A stretch of DNA of 59,241 bases from Streptomyces ureilyticus (GTDB taxonomy: Bacteria; Actinomycetota; Actinomycetes; Streptomycetales; Streptomycetaceae), in contig NZ_JAAKZX010000036.1 of NCBI RefSeq assembly GCF_011045025.1, positions 1-59,241 on the forward strand. Direction: 5' to 3'. Positions 1 to 7,862 of the stretch are shown here, one piece after another; positions within the stretch are counted from its first letter, which is position 1, and each line of letters starts with the position of its first letter. Under the pieces are notes generated by a model. It ran no database searches. It saw nothing but the letters and a program-made list of their open reading frames with translations, and was not told the DNA's origin. The translations under genes and the position numbers were made by a program.

Positions 1-102
1 GCCGCGATGGGGGTCCCCCCACGCTCGAATCGAGCTCGCGCGGGGGGACCCCCATCGCGGCGGAGCCGCATCTGTCACAGCCCCGCGCCCCTGAAAGGGC
101 GC
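1..102. repeat. Dispersed palindromic repeat (REP-like)
   Basis: Positions 2-20 and 42-60 form a perfect 19-bp inverted repeat around a 21-nt centre. On the minus strand it is preceded by a segment (about 102-61) containing short GC-rich hairpins, such as the stem around the CCCTTTCAGGGG core. From general familiarity with Streptomyces genomes, segments of this type recur many times between genes; that is recall, not a search. Here it lies inside the open frame of the ABC ATPase gene and appears to replace its normal C-terminal coding sequence. Confidence 0.6.
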
Positions 103-903
103 CTCCTCGTCCACCGGCACCGACGCCAGCAGCCCCGCCGTATAAGGAGCCCTCGGCCCCGCGAACACCTCCTCCACCGGCCCCGCCTCCACCAACCGCC
201 CCGCGTACATCACCAGCATCCGGTCGGCGTGGTCCCGTACCGCCGCGAGGTCGTGCGTCACCAGGACCAGGGCGGCGCCCGCGTCACCGGTGCGGCGGGC
301 CAGCAAGTCCAGGACCTGCTTCTGGGTTTCCGGGTCCTGTGCCGTCGTCGGTTCGTCGGCGATGACCAGGTCCGGCTGGTGGAGCATCGCCATGGCGATG
401 ACCGCGCGCTGCCGCATGCCGCCGGAGAACTCGTGCGGGTACGCCCGCGCCTTGTCCGGTGCGATGCCGACCTCTTCCAGCGCGGCCACCGCACGGGCCC
501 GCGCCTCCTTGCGGGAGACACCGTCCACGGACCGTACGGCGGCGGCGAGTTGGTCCGCCACCTGGTGTACGGGGGAGAGGGACGAGAGCGCGTCCTGGGG
601 GACGAGCGCGACGCGGCGGCCCCAGAGGGCGGAGCGTACGGAGCGGGGCGCGTCGACGAGTTCGTCCGCGCCCAGGCGTACGCTCCCCGTGACCGTCGCA
701 CCGCGCGGCGGCATGCCCAGCAGCGCCCGCGCCGTCAGCGACTTGCCCGCGCCCGACTCGCCCACCACGGCGAGGACTTCCCCCTGGTGTACGTCGAGGG
801 AGAGGCCCCGTACCGCTTCGACAGCGCCGAAGGAGATGCGCAAGTCCCGTACGGAGAGGAGGACTTCAGTGCTCGGAGTGCTCGGTGTGTTCAGTGTGCT
901 CAT
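1..903 (-). CDS. Peptide/nickel-type ABC transporter ATP-binding protein (partial)
   Basis: This is the ATPase of an Opp/Dpp/Nik-type importer, which hydrolyses ATP at the inner face of the membrane to power uptake. The minus-strand frame opens with ATG at 903-901 and runs off the left edge. Walker A (GESGAGKS), the signature FSGGMRQR and Walker B (LVIADEPT) are all present in order. The ATG overlaps the stop of the upstream permease gene as ATGA, so the two are translationally coupled. After about residue 268 the usual C-terminal oligopeptide-ATPase motif (PIPG region) is not seen. The frame instead runs through a dispersed palindromic repeat, so the C-terminus is probably altered or truncated. 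Nucleotide-binding role is certain; substrate is not. Confidence 0.9.
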   Translation of the reverse strand, partial: MSTLNTPSTPSTEVLLSVRDLRISFGAVEAVRGLSLDVHQGEVLAVVGESGAGKSLTARALLGMPPRGATVTGSVRLGADELVDAPRSVRSALWGRRVALVPQDALSSLSPVHQVADQLAAAVRSVDGVSRKEARARAVAALEEVGIAPDKARAYPHEFSGGMRQRAVIAMAMLHQPDLVIADEPTTAQDPETQKQVLDLLARRTGDAGAALVLVTHDLAAVRDHADRMLVMYAGRLVEAGPVEEVFAGPRAPYTAGLLASVPVDEEAPFQGRGAVTDAAPPRWGSPRASSIRAWGDPHRG

Positions 904-2768
904 CGGGCGGGCTCCTTGAGAGACACCTTGGACGACTCGTTGGGTGACTCCACGGGCGGCTCCTTGGAGGAACGGAGCGAGGCCAGGGCGACAGCGAACC
1001 GGCCGCGCCCCGAAACCGAAGCCGAACCGGCCCGAGCCGCGCCCCCTTCCGCATAAGCCGCCAGCGACACCGCCAGCCCCGCCATCATCGCCAGCGCGAC
1101 CGCCGGAGCCAGCGCCGCCCACGGGGCCCGTTCCACGTATGCGCGGGACTCGTCCAGCAGCAGGCCCCACTCGGGAGCGGGCGGCTGGGCGCCCAGGCCC
1201 AGGAAGCCGAGGGAGGCGAGCGCCAGGGCGATGCCCGGCAGGCGCAGCAGCGCGTGGCGGCTGACCGGGGCCGCCACGGAGGGCAGGACGTGACGCGTGA
1301 GGATCCACCACGGGGTGGCGCCGATGGCCCGTTGGGCGTGCAGGAATGTCGAGGCGCGTACCTCCTGGACCAGTGCCGCCGCGTGCGCCGACAGCGCTGG
1401 CCAGGAGATCACGGCCACCGCGAACGCCGCGCCTCCCGTACCGGGCCCCGAGACCGCGGCGACCAGGATGCCGGCGATGACCGGCGGCAGCGCGTTGGCG
1501 ATGTCCGCGGCGCCGGACGCCACGGACGGCACGAAGCCCAGGGCGAGCGCCAGGATCAGGCCGACGAGGCAGACCGCGGCGGCCGTACCGACCGTCGACG
1601 CCGCCCCGTGCCCGAGCCGGGCCAGCACGTCGCGGCCGAGCCCGTCCGTGCCGAGCGGGTACGCCCAGGACGGGGCCTGGAGGCGGGCGGTCGTGTCCAC
1701 GGCGTACGGGTCGCGCAGCAGCCCCCAGCCGATGCAGGTCAGCAGGACGACTCCGAGTGCCACCGGGATGGCCGGGTGCGCGCGGACCGGGCGGGCCGCG
1801 GGCAGCGTCAGCCCCGCGTCCCGTAGCGCCGGGCCCAGCAGCCGGCGCCGTACGAGGGCCGCCAGCGCACCCGCGACCAGGCCCAGCGTGAGCAGTGCGA
1901 GGACCGAGCCCTGGAGCAGCGGCAGGTCCTGCGACTTGGCCGCCCCCAGTGCCGTACGCCCGATGCCCGGCACCGCGAACACGACCTCCACGGCGACCGC
2001 CCCGCCCGTGAGACCGACGGCGACCATGCCGAACTGCGGTACCAGTGGCGGCAGTACGCGACGCAGCGCGGCGGCCGAGGTGCGTGCCTGACGGACTCCG
2101 GCGCCCCGCCACAGTTCGACCCACCGCTCCTCGAGCACGGCGGGCAGCGCGTCGGCGACCAGGCGGCCGAGCAGGCCGCCCGCGGGGATGCCCAGTGCGA
2201 GGGCGGGCAGCACCATGTACTGCGGGCCGACCCAGCCGGAGGTCGGCAGCCAGCCCAGCCACACCCCGCCCACCAGCAACGCGAGCGTGGCGAGCAGGAA
2301 CTCGGGCAGCGCGACGATCATCGCGGCGAACGCGCCTGCCGACCCCCGGGCGCGTATGAGCACGGGCGCGACCAGGGCGCAGGCGACCAGCAGCGCGAGG
2401 ACGAGGGCCGCGCCCATCAGGGACAGCGACACCTGGAGCCCGGCGACGACCGACGGCATTACGTCGGTGCCCGACACCCACGAGGTGCCGAGGTCGCCGC
2501 GCAGCAGTCCGGAGGCCCAATGGCCCAGCAGGGAAAGGGGTCCCGCGTCCAGGCCGAGGTCCGCGCGGATCGCGTCCAGCGCCTCCGGGGTCGCCTCCTG
2601 CTCGGCGGACCGGGCGCGCAGCACGGTGAGCGCGGGGTCGCGGCCGGAGAGCCAGGGGAGCAGTCCGACGGTGGCGAGGACGGCCACGAGGCAGCCGAGC
2701 CGGGTGATTCCGGCCCGGCTGCCCGGTGTCCACACCGCCGCCTTCAACAGGCGTGCCACGAGTGTCAC
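900..2768 (-). CDS. Fused DppB-DppC type ABC permease
   Basis: A 622-residue protein carries two BPD_transp_1 permease domains in one chain. Residues about 1-315 resemble DppB/OppB: an N-terminal helix, a large extracytoplasmic loop, then the coupling helix before FGMVAVGLTGG. Residues about 316-590 resemble DppC, including the typical PLGTDGLGRDVLARL segment. These subunits are normally separate proteins of about 310 and 290 residues that form a heterodimeric membrane channel. The gene starts with GTG at 2768, overlapping the stop of the substrate-binding protein as GTGA, and ends overlapping the ATPase start as ATGA. The importer is therefore one strictly coupled operon. Substrate cannot be read from the permease. 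Confidence 0.9.
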   Translation of the reverse strand: MTLVARLLKAAVWTPGSRAGITRLGCLVAVLATVGLLPWLSGRDPALTVLRARSAEQEATPEALDAIRADLGLDAGPLSLLGHWASGLLRGDLGTSWVSGTDVMPSVVAGLQVSLSLMGAALVLALLVACALVAPVLIRARGSAGAFAAMIVALPEFLLATLALLVGGVWLGWLPTSGWVGPQYMVLPALALGIPAGGLLGRLVADALPAVLEERWVELWRGAGVRQARTSAAALRRVLPPLVPQFGMVAVGLTGGAVAVEVVFAVPGIGRTALGAAKSQDLPLLQGSVLALLTLGLVAGALAALVRRRLLGPALRDAGLTLPAARPVRAHPAIPVALGVVLLTCIGWGLLRDPYAVDTTARLQAPSWAYPLGTDGLGRDVLARLGHGAASTVGTAAAVCLVGLILALALGFVPSVASGAADIANALPPVIAGILVAAVSGPGTGGAAFAVAVISWPALSAHAAALVQEVRASTFLHAQRAIGATPWWILTRHVLPSVAAPVSRHALLRLPGIALALASLGFLGLGAQPPAPEWGLLLDESRAYVERAPWAALAPAVALAMMAGLAVSLAAYAEGGAARAGSASVSGRGRFAVALASLRSSKEPPVESPNESSKVSLKEPAR

Positions 2769-4282
2769 TTGACGTACGTGTCCTTCGTGATCAGCTCGCG
2801 CTCACGCGGGTCGTGCGCGACGTCCACGACGCCCGCCGCGTCGCCCTGGATGACCCGCTCGTGCAGCATCGGGATGGCGCCGTCGGTGGCGAGCACCGCG
2901 GCCTCCGCCTCGATGACGGCCTTGCGGCGCGGGTCACCGGACTTCATCGCGGAGGCCTTGTTCAGGCTCGCGTCGACCGTCTTCTCCGACAGCTGGGAGA
3001 TGTTGAAGGAACCCTTGGACCCGAAGTCGCTGTACAGGTAGGCGGCCGGGTCGCCGGAGTCGAGCACGGTCGCCCGGGACAGGATGAAGGCGTCGAACTT
3101 GCCCGCCAGCGCGTCGGATTCGATGTTCGCGTACTCGCGGACGTCCAGCTTGACCTTGAACCCGGCCTTCTGGAGCTGCTGTTGCAGCGTCTGGGCCACC
3201 TCGGGGAGTTCGGCGCGGTCGGTGAACGTACCGATGGTGATGGTCTTGCCGGCCGGGTCACCGGCCTTGGCGCGCTTGACCGGCGTACGCAGGTCGGCGG
3301 CCCACGGGAGAGCGGGCCCGAGCAGGCCCTTCGCGACATCGGCGCGGTCCTCGTACACACCCTTGACGATCGACTCGGCGTCGATGGCCTCGCGGGCGGC
3401 GGCCCTCAACGCTGCGTCCTTGAAGGGACCTTCGGACGTGTTCAGGTACAGCGTGTTGGTGCGCGGCATCGGCACCTCGGTGATCTGGTCCTCTTCGAGC
3501 AGCGAGGCCTGCGAGACCGGTACCGCCTCGACGACGTCAGCCTCTCCGCTGCGCAGGGCGGCGGCGCGGGCGGTGCCGTCCGGAACGAACTTCACGTCGA
3601 TTCCGGGGGACTTGGCCTTGCCGCCCCAGTAGTCGTCGTAGCGGTCGAGGGACGCGGAGGACGTGCCGTTCACCTTCTTCAGCTCGAAGGGACCGGTGCC
3701 CGCGCCGACGGGGTTGACCGTCTTCCCCTTGTACGCCTTCGCCGACAGGATCGACAGCTGCGGCGAGCTCAGCCGCTGCGGGACGAGCGGGTCCTCGGTG
3801 GCGGTGGTGACGGCGACCGATTCGCCCTCGGCCTTCACGGTCAGGTCCACGCCGTCGAGGATGCGGGGCTTGGGGGAGGCGCCGGCGGCCTCGGTGAGTG
3901 ACTGTACGACGGCCTCGGCGGTGAGTTTCGTACCGTCGTGGAAGGTCACGCCGTCACGTATCTCGAAGGTCCAAGTCTTGCCATTCTGCTGCCATTTGGT
4001 GGAGAGCACGGGCTGGGCGTCGCCCTCCGCGTCGAGCTTGATGAGCGTCTCGGCGGTCGACCAGCGCGACAGCTTGAACGCGTCGTCGGACAGCGGTGAG
4101 AGCCCGGAGCGCGGCGGCAGCATGTGCGCGACGCGTACGCGCTTCTCCCCGCCCTCGGTGGAGCTGTCCGAAGCCGCTCCCGAGAAGCAGCCGGTGAGCA
4201 GGGCGGAAGCGGCGGCGACCGCGGAGACGGGGAGAAGGCGGGCGGGTAGACGCACGGGACCCTCCGGTAAAGGGGTGGTCAA
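2765..4282 (-). CDS. ABC transporter substrate-binding lipoprotein (SBP_bac_5 family)
   Basis: A 505-residue extracytoplasmic solute-binding protein of the oligopeptide/nickel family, and the first gene of the importer operon. The N-terminus has a lipoprotein signal (hydrophobic stretch then lipobox LLTGC at about residues 28-32), so the mature protein is anchored to the outer face of the membrane. Family features include the DAFKLSRWSTAETLIKLD region and the TFHDGTKLTAEAVVQSL segment typical of SBP_bac_5. Family members bind peptides, nickel complexes, opines or metallophores. The Zur-like palindrome about 41 nt upstream of the start suggests zinc-controlled expression and therefore a possible metal-chelate substrate; that is inference. 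Confidence 0.88.
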   Translation of the reverse strand: MTTPLPEGPVRLPARLLPVSAVAAASALLTGCFSGAASDSSTEGGEKRVRVAHMLPPRSGLSPLSDDAFKLSRWSTAETLIKLDAEGDAQPVLSTKWQQNGKTWTFEIRDGVTFHDGTKLTAEAVVQSLTEAAGASPKPRILDGVDLTVKAEGESVAVTTATEDPLVPQRLSSPQLSILSAKAYKGKTVNPVGAGTGPFELKKVNGTSSASLDRYDDYWGGKAKSPGIDVKFVPDGTARAAALRSGEADVVEAVPVSQASLLEEDQITEVPMPRTNTLYLNTSEGPFKDAALRAAAREAIDAESIVKGVYEDRADVAKGLLGPALPWAADLRTPVKRAKAGDPAGKTITIGTFTDRAELPEVAQTLQQQLQKAGFKVKLDVREYANIESDALAGKFDAFILSRATVLDSGDPAAYLYSDFGSKGSFNISQLSEKTVDASLNKASAMKSGDPRRKAVIEAEAAVLATDGAIPMLHERVIQGDAAGVVDVAHDPRERELITKDTYVK

Positions 4283-4322
4283 AAGGGGTGGTCAAGGGGA
4301 CGTATGCATGACCGTAGCATGA

Positions 4323-4337
4323 TGACAATCGTTTTCA
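4323..4337 (-). promoter_or_regulatory. Putative Zur box upstream of the importer operon
   Basis: The minus strand reads TGAAAACGATTGTCA, a 7-1-7 inverted repeat matching 5 of 7 positions between arms. It closely resembles the Streptomyces Zur consensus (approximately TGAAAATGATTTTCA). It lies 41-55 nt upstream of the lipoprotein start, where a bound repressor would block the promoter. A plausible -10 element (TACGGT) follows it on the minus strand. A Fur-type site is the main alternative. Confidence 0.6.
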
Positions 4338-4354
4338 GTAACCAGGTCCGATTC

Positions 4355-4380
4355 TCAACCACTGGCTGATCTGTGGTTGA
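4355..4380. promoter_or_regulatory. Inverted repeat between importer and arsR genes
   Basis: TCAACCAC (4355-4362) and GTGGTTGA (4373-4380) are perfect 8-bp arms around a 10-nt centre. They sit in the 160-bp divergent intergenic region, between the Zur-like box and the arsR-type gene. An operator for one of the two divergent units is likely, but the binding protein cannot be assigned. Confidence 0.4.
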
Positions 4381-4415
4381 TCTCTGACCGGCCCCTGGTC
4401 GTCCTCTGGCCCAAC

Positions 4416-4435
4416 GCGTAACCTGTCAGTTACGC
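4416..4435. promoter_or_regulatory. Palindromic operator in front of the ArsR-family gene
   Basis: GCGTAAC (4416-4422) and GTTACGC (4429-4435) form perfect 7-bp arms with a 6-nt spacer, ending only 8 nt before the GTG start. ArsR-family dimers bind such short palindromes and commonly autoregulate. No Shine-Dalgarno is visible before the GTG, so the mRNA may be leaderless with the -10 inside this palindrome. Confidence 0.5.
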
Positions 4436-4443
4436 TTCTGGGT

Positions 4444-4827
4444 GTGGACGAACTGACCGAAGTGGCCGACGCCGTCGCCGATCCGGTGCGCCGGGAGATC
4501 CTGGTCATGCTGCGCCACACTCCGCTGACGGCCGGCGAGATCGCCGCGCGGTTCACCATCAGCCGGCCCGCGGTGAGCCGTCATCTGCGGGTGCTGCGGG
4601 AGAGCGGCCTGGTGCGGGACGAGCAGGTCGGACGGCACCGGCGTTACTCGCTCGTCCGCTCCCGGCTGGGCGGACTGGCCGCGTGGCTCGGCCAGTTCGA
4701 CGACCGGCACCCGGTCTGGGCCACGCGCCTCGCGGCCCTCGACACCGAAGTGCACCGCACGCGCCGGGACCGCGGCCGGGTGGCGCCCGCCGACACCGCG
4801 CACCACTCCAAGGAGGACACGGCATGA
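4444..4827 (+). CDS. ArsR-family winged-helix transcriptional regulator
   Basis: A 127-residue DNA-binding protein. Residues about 8-85 form an ArsR-type winged helix: DPVRREILVML, then TAGEIAARF and recognition helix SRPAVSRHLRVLRESGLV, then the wing (VGRHRRYSL). No cysteine metal-binding motif is present, so it is of the non-metal subgroup that is often paired with SRPBCC proteins. The stop overlaps the start of the SRPBCC gene as ATGA. The start is GTG at 4444, directly after a palindrome, with no ribosome-binding site; leaderless translation is likely. It probably represses itself and the downstream gene. Confidence 0.88.
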   Translation: MDELTEVADAVADPVRREILVMLRHTPLTAGEIAARFTISRPAVSRHLRVLRESGLVRDEQVGRHRRYSLVRSRLGGLAAWLGQFDDRHPVWATRLAALDTEVHRTRRDRGRVAPADTAHHSKEDTA

Positions 4828-5324
4828 CTGGCATGACCCCTGAACCCACCGGGCGGCTCGTCACCACCCCGACGGGATACGACCTGATCCTCACCCGCAC
4901 CTATCGCGCCCCGGTCGACGACGTGTGGGCGAGTGTCACCGAGCCGGAGCGGACGGCCCGATGGTTCGGGCCGTGGCGCGGCGAGGCGGGGCCGGGCCGC
5001 ACCATCGAGGCACAGATGGCCTTCGAGGAGTCGGCACCCTGGATGCCGATGCGCATCGAGGCCTGCGAACCGCCGCACCGGCTCGCCGTCACCACCGAGG
5101 ACGAGGCCGGCGTCTGGTCGCTTGAACTGCTCCTGGCCGAGACCGGCGGCACCACCGAGCTCCGCCTGGTCCACCACCTCACCTCCACGGAGGACCTCGG
5201 CTCGACCGGCCCCGGCTGGGAGTACTACCTGGACATGCTCACCGCCGCCCGCACGGACGGGCCCCGCCCCGACTTCGAGGACTACTACCCCGCCCAGAAG
5301 GCCTACTTCGAGGCCTTGGCCTGA
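4824..5324 (+). CDS. SRPBCC-family (AHSA1-like) protein
   Basis: A 166-residue START/SRPBCC fold protein of the AHSA1-type group. The segment YRAPVDDVWASVTEPERTAR and the following WFGPW match the family N-terminus, and W-E-Y-Y-L near residue 130 matches the C-terminal helix. These proteins enclose a hydrophobic cavity and bind small lipophilic ligands; no catalytic residue is evident. ATG at 4824 is preceded by AAGGAGG at good spacing, and the start overlaps the arsR stop. ArsR-SRPBCC pairs are common in actinobacteria, usually annotated for stress or xenobiotic response, but the ligand here is unknown. Confidence 0.85.
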   Translation: MTGMTPEPTGRLVTTPTGYDLILTRTYRAPVDDVWASVTEPERTARWFGPWRGEAGPGRTIEAQMAFEESAPWMPMRIEACEPPHRLAVTTEDEAGVWSLELLLAETGGTTELRLVHHLTSTEDLGSTGPGWEYYLDMLTAARTDGPRPDFEDYYPAQKAYFEALA

Positions 5325-5342
5325 GGCCGCCGCCCGTCGGGC

Positions 5343-6725
5343 TCAGAGGCGGTGCGCCTTGAGCGTCATGTGCAGCAGGAGGCGGTCCTCGCCGTCGTCC
5401 AGGTCCAGGCCGGTGAGCTGTTCGACGCGGGAGAGGCGGTAGTAGAGGGTCTGGCGGTGGATGCCCAGGTGGGCCGCCGTACGGCCCGCCTGGCCCGCGC
5501 AGTCGAGGAACGCCTCGGCGGTGCGGGCCAGTTCGCGGTGGGCCGGGTCCAGCAGGGGGCGTACGACGGGGTCGTGGGCCGCTTCCGCGGGCAGCGCCGT
5601 CAGCAGGCGGTACGGGCCGATGGCAGCCCACTCGGCAATCGGGCCGAGCCCGCGCTCGGCCAGCGCCGCACCGGCGGCGGCCGCGGCCTCGTGCCAGGCG
5701 GCGCCCAGCTCGGCCAGGCCGCCGCGGGGGGCTGCGATTCCGGCCGCAGGGCCGCCCGATGCCTCCCGTGTCCCGGCCGCCGGGCCGCCTGGGGCCCTGC
5801 GGGTTCCCTCCGCCGGACCGGAGTTCCCTCGTGTTCCCGCCGCTGGGTCGGCGTAGGCTCCCCGCGTTCCTGCCGCCTGGCCGGTCGCTCCCAGTGCTCC
5901 TGTCGCCTGGCCGGCTGCACCCCGCGTTCCCGGGCCGGAGGCCCCTCGCATTCCCTCCGCCTCCCTCAGCAGCCGCGCAGCCGCCGAAGTCGCCGGAGTC
6001 AGCACCGTCGACGAGCGCAGCCGCACCAGCAGCGCCAGGCTCTGGCCGGTGGTGCCCCACGGGACCGTGCACAGGGCCGTCGCCCCCGGGATCGTACGGA
6101 CCGACGGCGCGTCGTCCGGGTCGGCGGACGGCCAGGGAGCCACGCAGACCACCGTGTGCAGTCCCTCGCCGCGCACGCCGAGTGCCGTACGGAGTTCCGC
6201 CACCGCCATGTCCCGCGGCCATCCGCGCTCGGCGGTCAGGACCGCGCGCAGTTCGCGGGTCAGATCCGCGCCCGCCTGGGCCTCGTCCGCGAGGAGGTCG
6301 CCGATCCGGGCCGTCACCTCCATGGCCGCGTCGAGCTGCTCCTCGCCGGGGCCCGGCTCGTCGGCGAGCAGCCACACGTAACCGAGGACGAGACCCCGAT
6401 GACGTACCGGAAGGCAGATCCGCCCCCGGTACACCCCGGCCTCGGGCGTCGGGGGGATACGGACCGGGCCGGTGGCACGGGCGATGCCGAAGCTCTCGAA
6501 CCAGGTGCGGACCGCCGTGGTGGAGCGGCGGGTGAGGATCGAGCGGGTCCGCACGGGATCGAGGGCGGACTCGTCGATCTCGCTGTCGCTGTCGTACGCG
6601 CCGAAGGCGATCAGCTCGAAGTCCCGGTTCTCCAGCGTCGCGGGGGCGCCGAGGAGCTCCGAGATCTCGTCGACCAGTTCCTGGTACTCGCCTTTCGTCT
6701 CGTTCACTCGGGCATTCTCCCGCAT
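5343..6725 (-). CDS. PucR-family transcriptional regulator, likely of proline catabolism
   Basis: A 460-residue regulator. The C-terminal HTH (residues about 405-460, [20 protein letters not shown]) is the PucR/CdaR HTH_30 type, and the N-terminal two thirds resemble the GAF-like and GGDEF-like parts of that family. It is transcribed divergently from the proline dehydrogenase gene 180 bp away, which argues that it activates the proline operon. Residues 259-336 are an unusual low-complexity insert of imperfect Gly-Pro-Ala-Gly-Thr-Arg repeats, between the middle domain and the C-terminal part. The start at 6725 is uncertain; a GTG seven codons in is an alternative. Confidence 0.8.
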   Translation of the reverse strand: MRENARVNETKGEYQELVDEISELLGAPATLENRDFELIAFGAYDSDSEIDESALDPVRTRSILTRRSTTAVRTWFESFGIARATGPVRIPPTPEAGVYRGRICLPVRHRGLVLGYVWLLADEPGPGEEQLDAAMEVTARIGDLLADEAQAGADLTRELRAVLTAERGWPRDMAVAELRTALGVRGEGLHTVVCVAPWPSADPDDAPSVRTIPGATALCTVPWGTTGQSLALLVRLRSSTVLTPATSAAARLLREAEGMRGASGPGTRGAAGQATGALGATGQAAGTRGAYADPAAGTRGNSGPAEGTRRAPGGPAAGTREASGGPAAGIAAPRGGLAELGAAWHEAAAAAGAALAERGLGPIAEWAAIGPYRLLTALPAEAAHDPVVRPLLDPAHRELARTAEAFLDCAGQAGRTAAHLGIHRQTLYYRLSRVEQLTGLDLDDGEDRLLLHMTLKAHRL

Positions 6726-6904
6726 TTCCCGCGCTCTTCATACAGATGTCTGAGATCCAGGGCACGGATGCGTGACGTCTGTCGATGGCCCACGATCGGA
6801 GGGATCCTTAAGTTTCACGGTGGTTCTCCGCGCCGTCGCCGCACCGTTCACCCGCGAACGTTCGGTTACGGCCCCCTGCTGGTCGCTGTTGTGGAGGTTG
6901 CCCC

Positions 6905-7831
6905 GTGTTGGGACCCGTGATTCTCGCCGCCTCGCGCAGCGACAAGATGCGCCGACTGGTGTCGGCGGCCCCGGTGACGAAGCCGGTCGTCGAGCGGTTC
7001 ATCGCCGGTGAGGCGGTCGACGACGTGGTACCGGTCGTCAAGCACCTCGCCGACCGTGGCCTTGAGGTCAGCCTGGACGTGGTCGGCGAGGACATCACCA
7101 CGCCCGGACAGTCCACGGCGGCGCGCGACGCGTACCTGAAGCTGATCGACCACCTCGAAGGACTCGGCCTGGGCGAGCGGGCCGAGATGTCGGTCAAGCT
7201 GTCCCTCTTCGGGCAGGCGCTTCCGGGTGGCCATGAGCTGGCGCTCGCCAACGTCCGTCCCGTCGTCGAGGCCGCCGCCCGCATCGGCACCACCGTCACG
7301 CTGGACGCGGAGGACCACACCACCCTCGACTCGATGTTCGCCATCCACGAGGAGCTGCGGAAGGACTTCCCGCAGACCGGCTGCGTGATCCAGGCCTACC
7401 TGTACCGCACCGAAGCCGACGCCCGCCGTCTCGCCGCGAACGGCAGCCGCGTACGTATCGTGAAAGGGGCGTACAAGGAGCCCGCGTCGGTCGCGTTCCA
7501 GAAGAAGACCGAGATCGACAAGGCGTACGTCCGCATCCTGAAGATCCTGATGGAGGGCGAGGGCTACCCGATGATCGGGTCCCACGACCCACGCCTGATC
7601 GCCATCACCCAGGAGCTGGCCCGGCGCGTGGGACGCAAACTCGAAGACTACGAGTTCCAGATGCTGTACGGCATCCGCGGCGAGGAGCAGACCCGGCTCG
7701 CCGCCGAGGGCCACCGCGTACGCGTCTACACGGCATACGGCACGGACTGGTACGGCTATTTCATGCGCCGTCTTGCGGAGAAGCCTGCCAACCTGCGCTT
7801 CTTCGCGCGCTCGATCCTCACCAAGGGCTGA
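6905..7831 (+). CDS. pruB: Proline dehydrogenase
   Basis: A 308-residue monofunctional, FAD-dependent proline dehydrogenase that oxidises L-proline to 1-pyrroline-5-carboxylate at the membrane face. The TIM-barrel motifs are seen: the MSVKLSLFGQ strand, VTLDAEDHTTLDSM, GCVIQAYLYRTEAD, VRIVKGAYKEP and, near the end, YGTDWYGYFMRRLAEKPAN, which matches the family signature for the substrate-binding helix. Length fits actinobacterial PruB/PutB. The start is GTG at 6905 with GGAGG 8 nt upstream. The P5C dehydrogenase gene follows after 31 nt, so both steps are co-expressed. Confidence 0.95.
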   Translation: MLGPVILAASRSDKMRRLVSAAPVTKPVVERFIAGEAVDDVVPVVKHLADRGLEVSLDVVGEDITTPGQSTAARDAYLKLIDHLEGLGLGERAEMSVKLSLFGQALPGGHELALANVRPVVEAAARIGTTVTLDAEDHTTLDSMFAIHEELRKDFPQTGCVIQAYLYRTEADARRLAANGSRVRIVKGAYKEPASVAFQKKTEIDKAYVRILKILMEGEGYPMIGSHDPRLIAITQELARRVGRKLEDYEFQMLYGIRGEEQTRLAAEGHRVRVYTAYGTDWYGYFMRRLAEKPANLRFFARSILTKG

Positions 7832-7862
7832 CCCCACCGCTCAGTTAAGGAGTACGGAAAAC

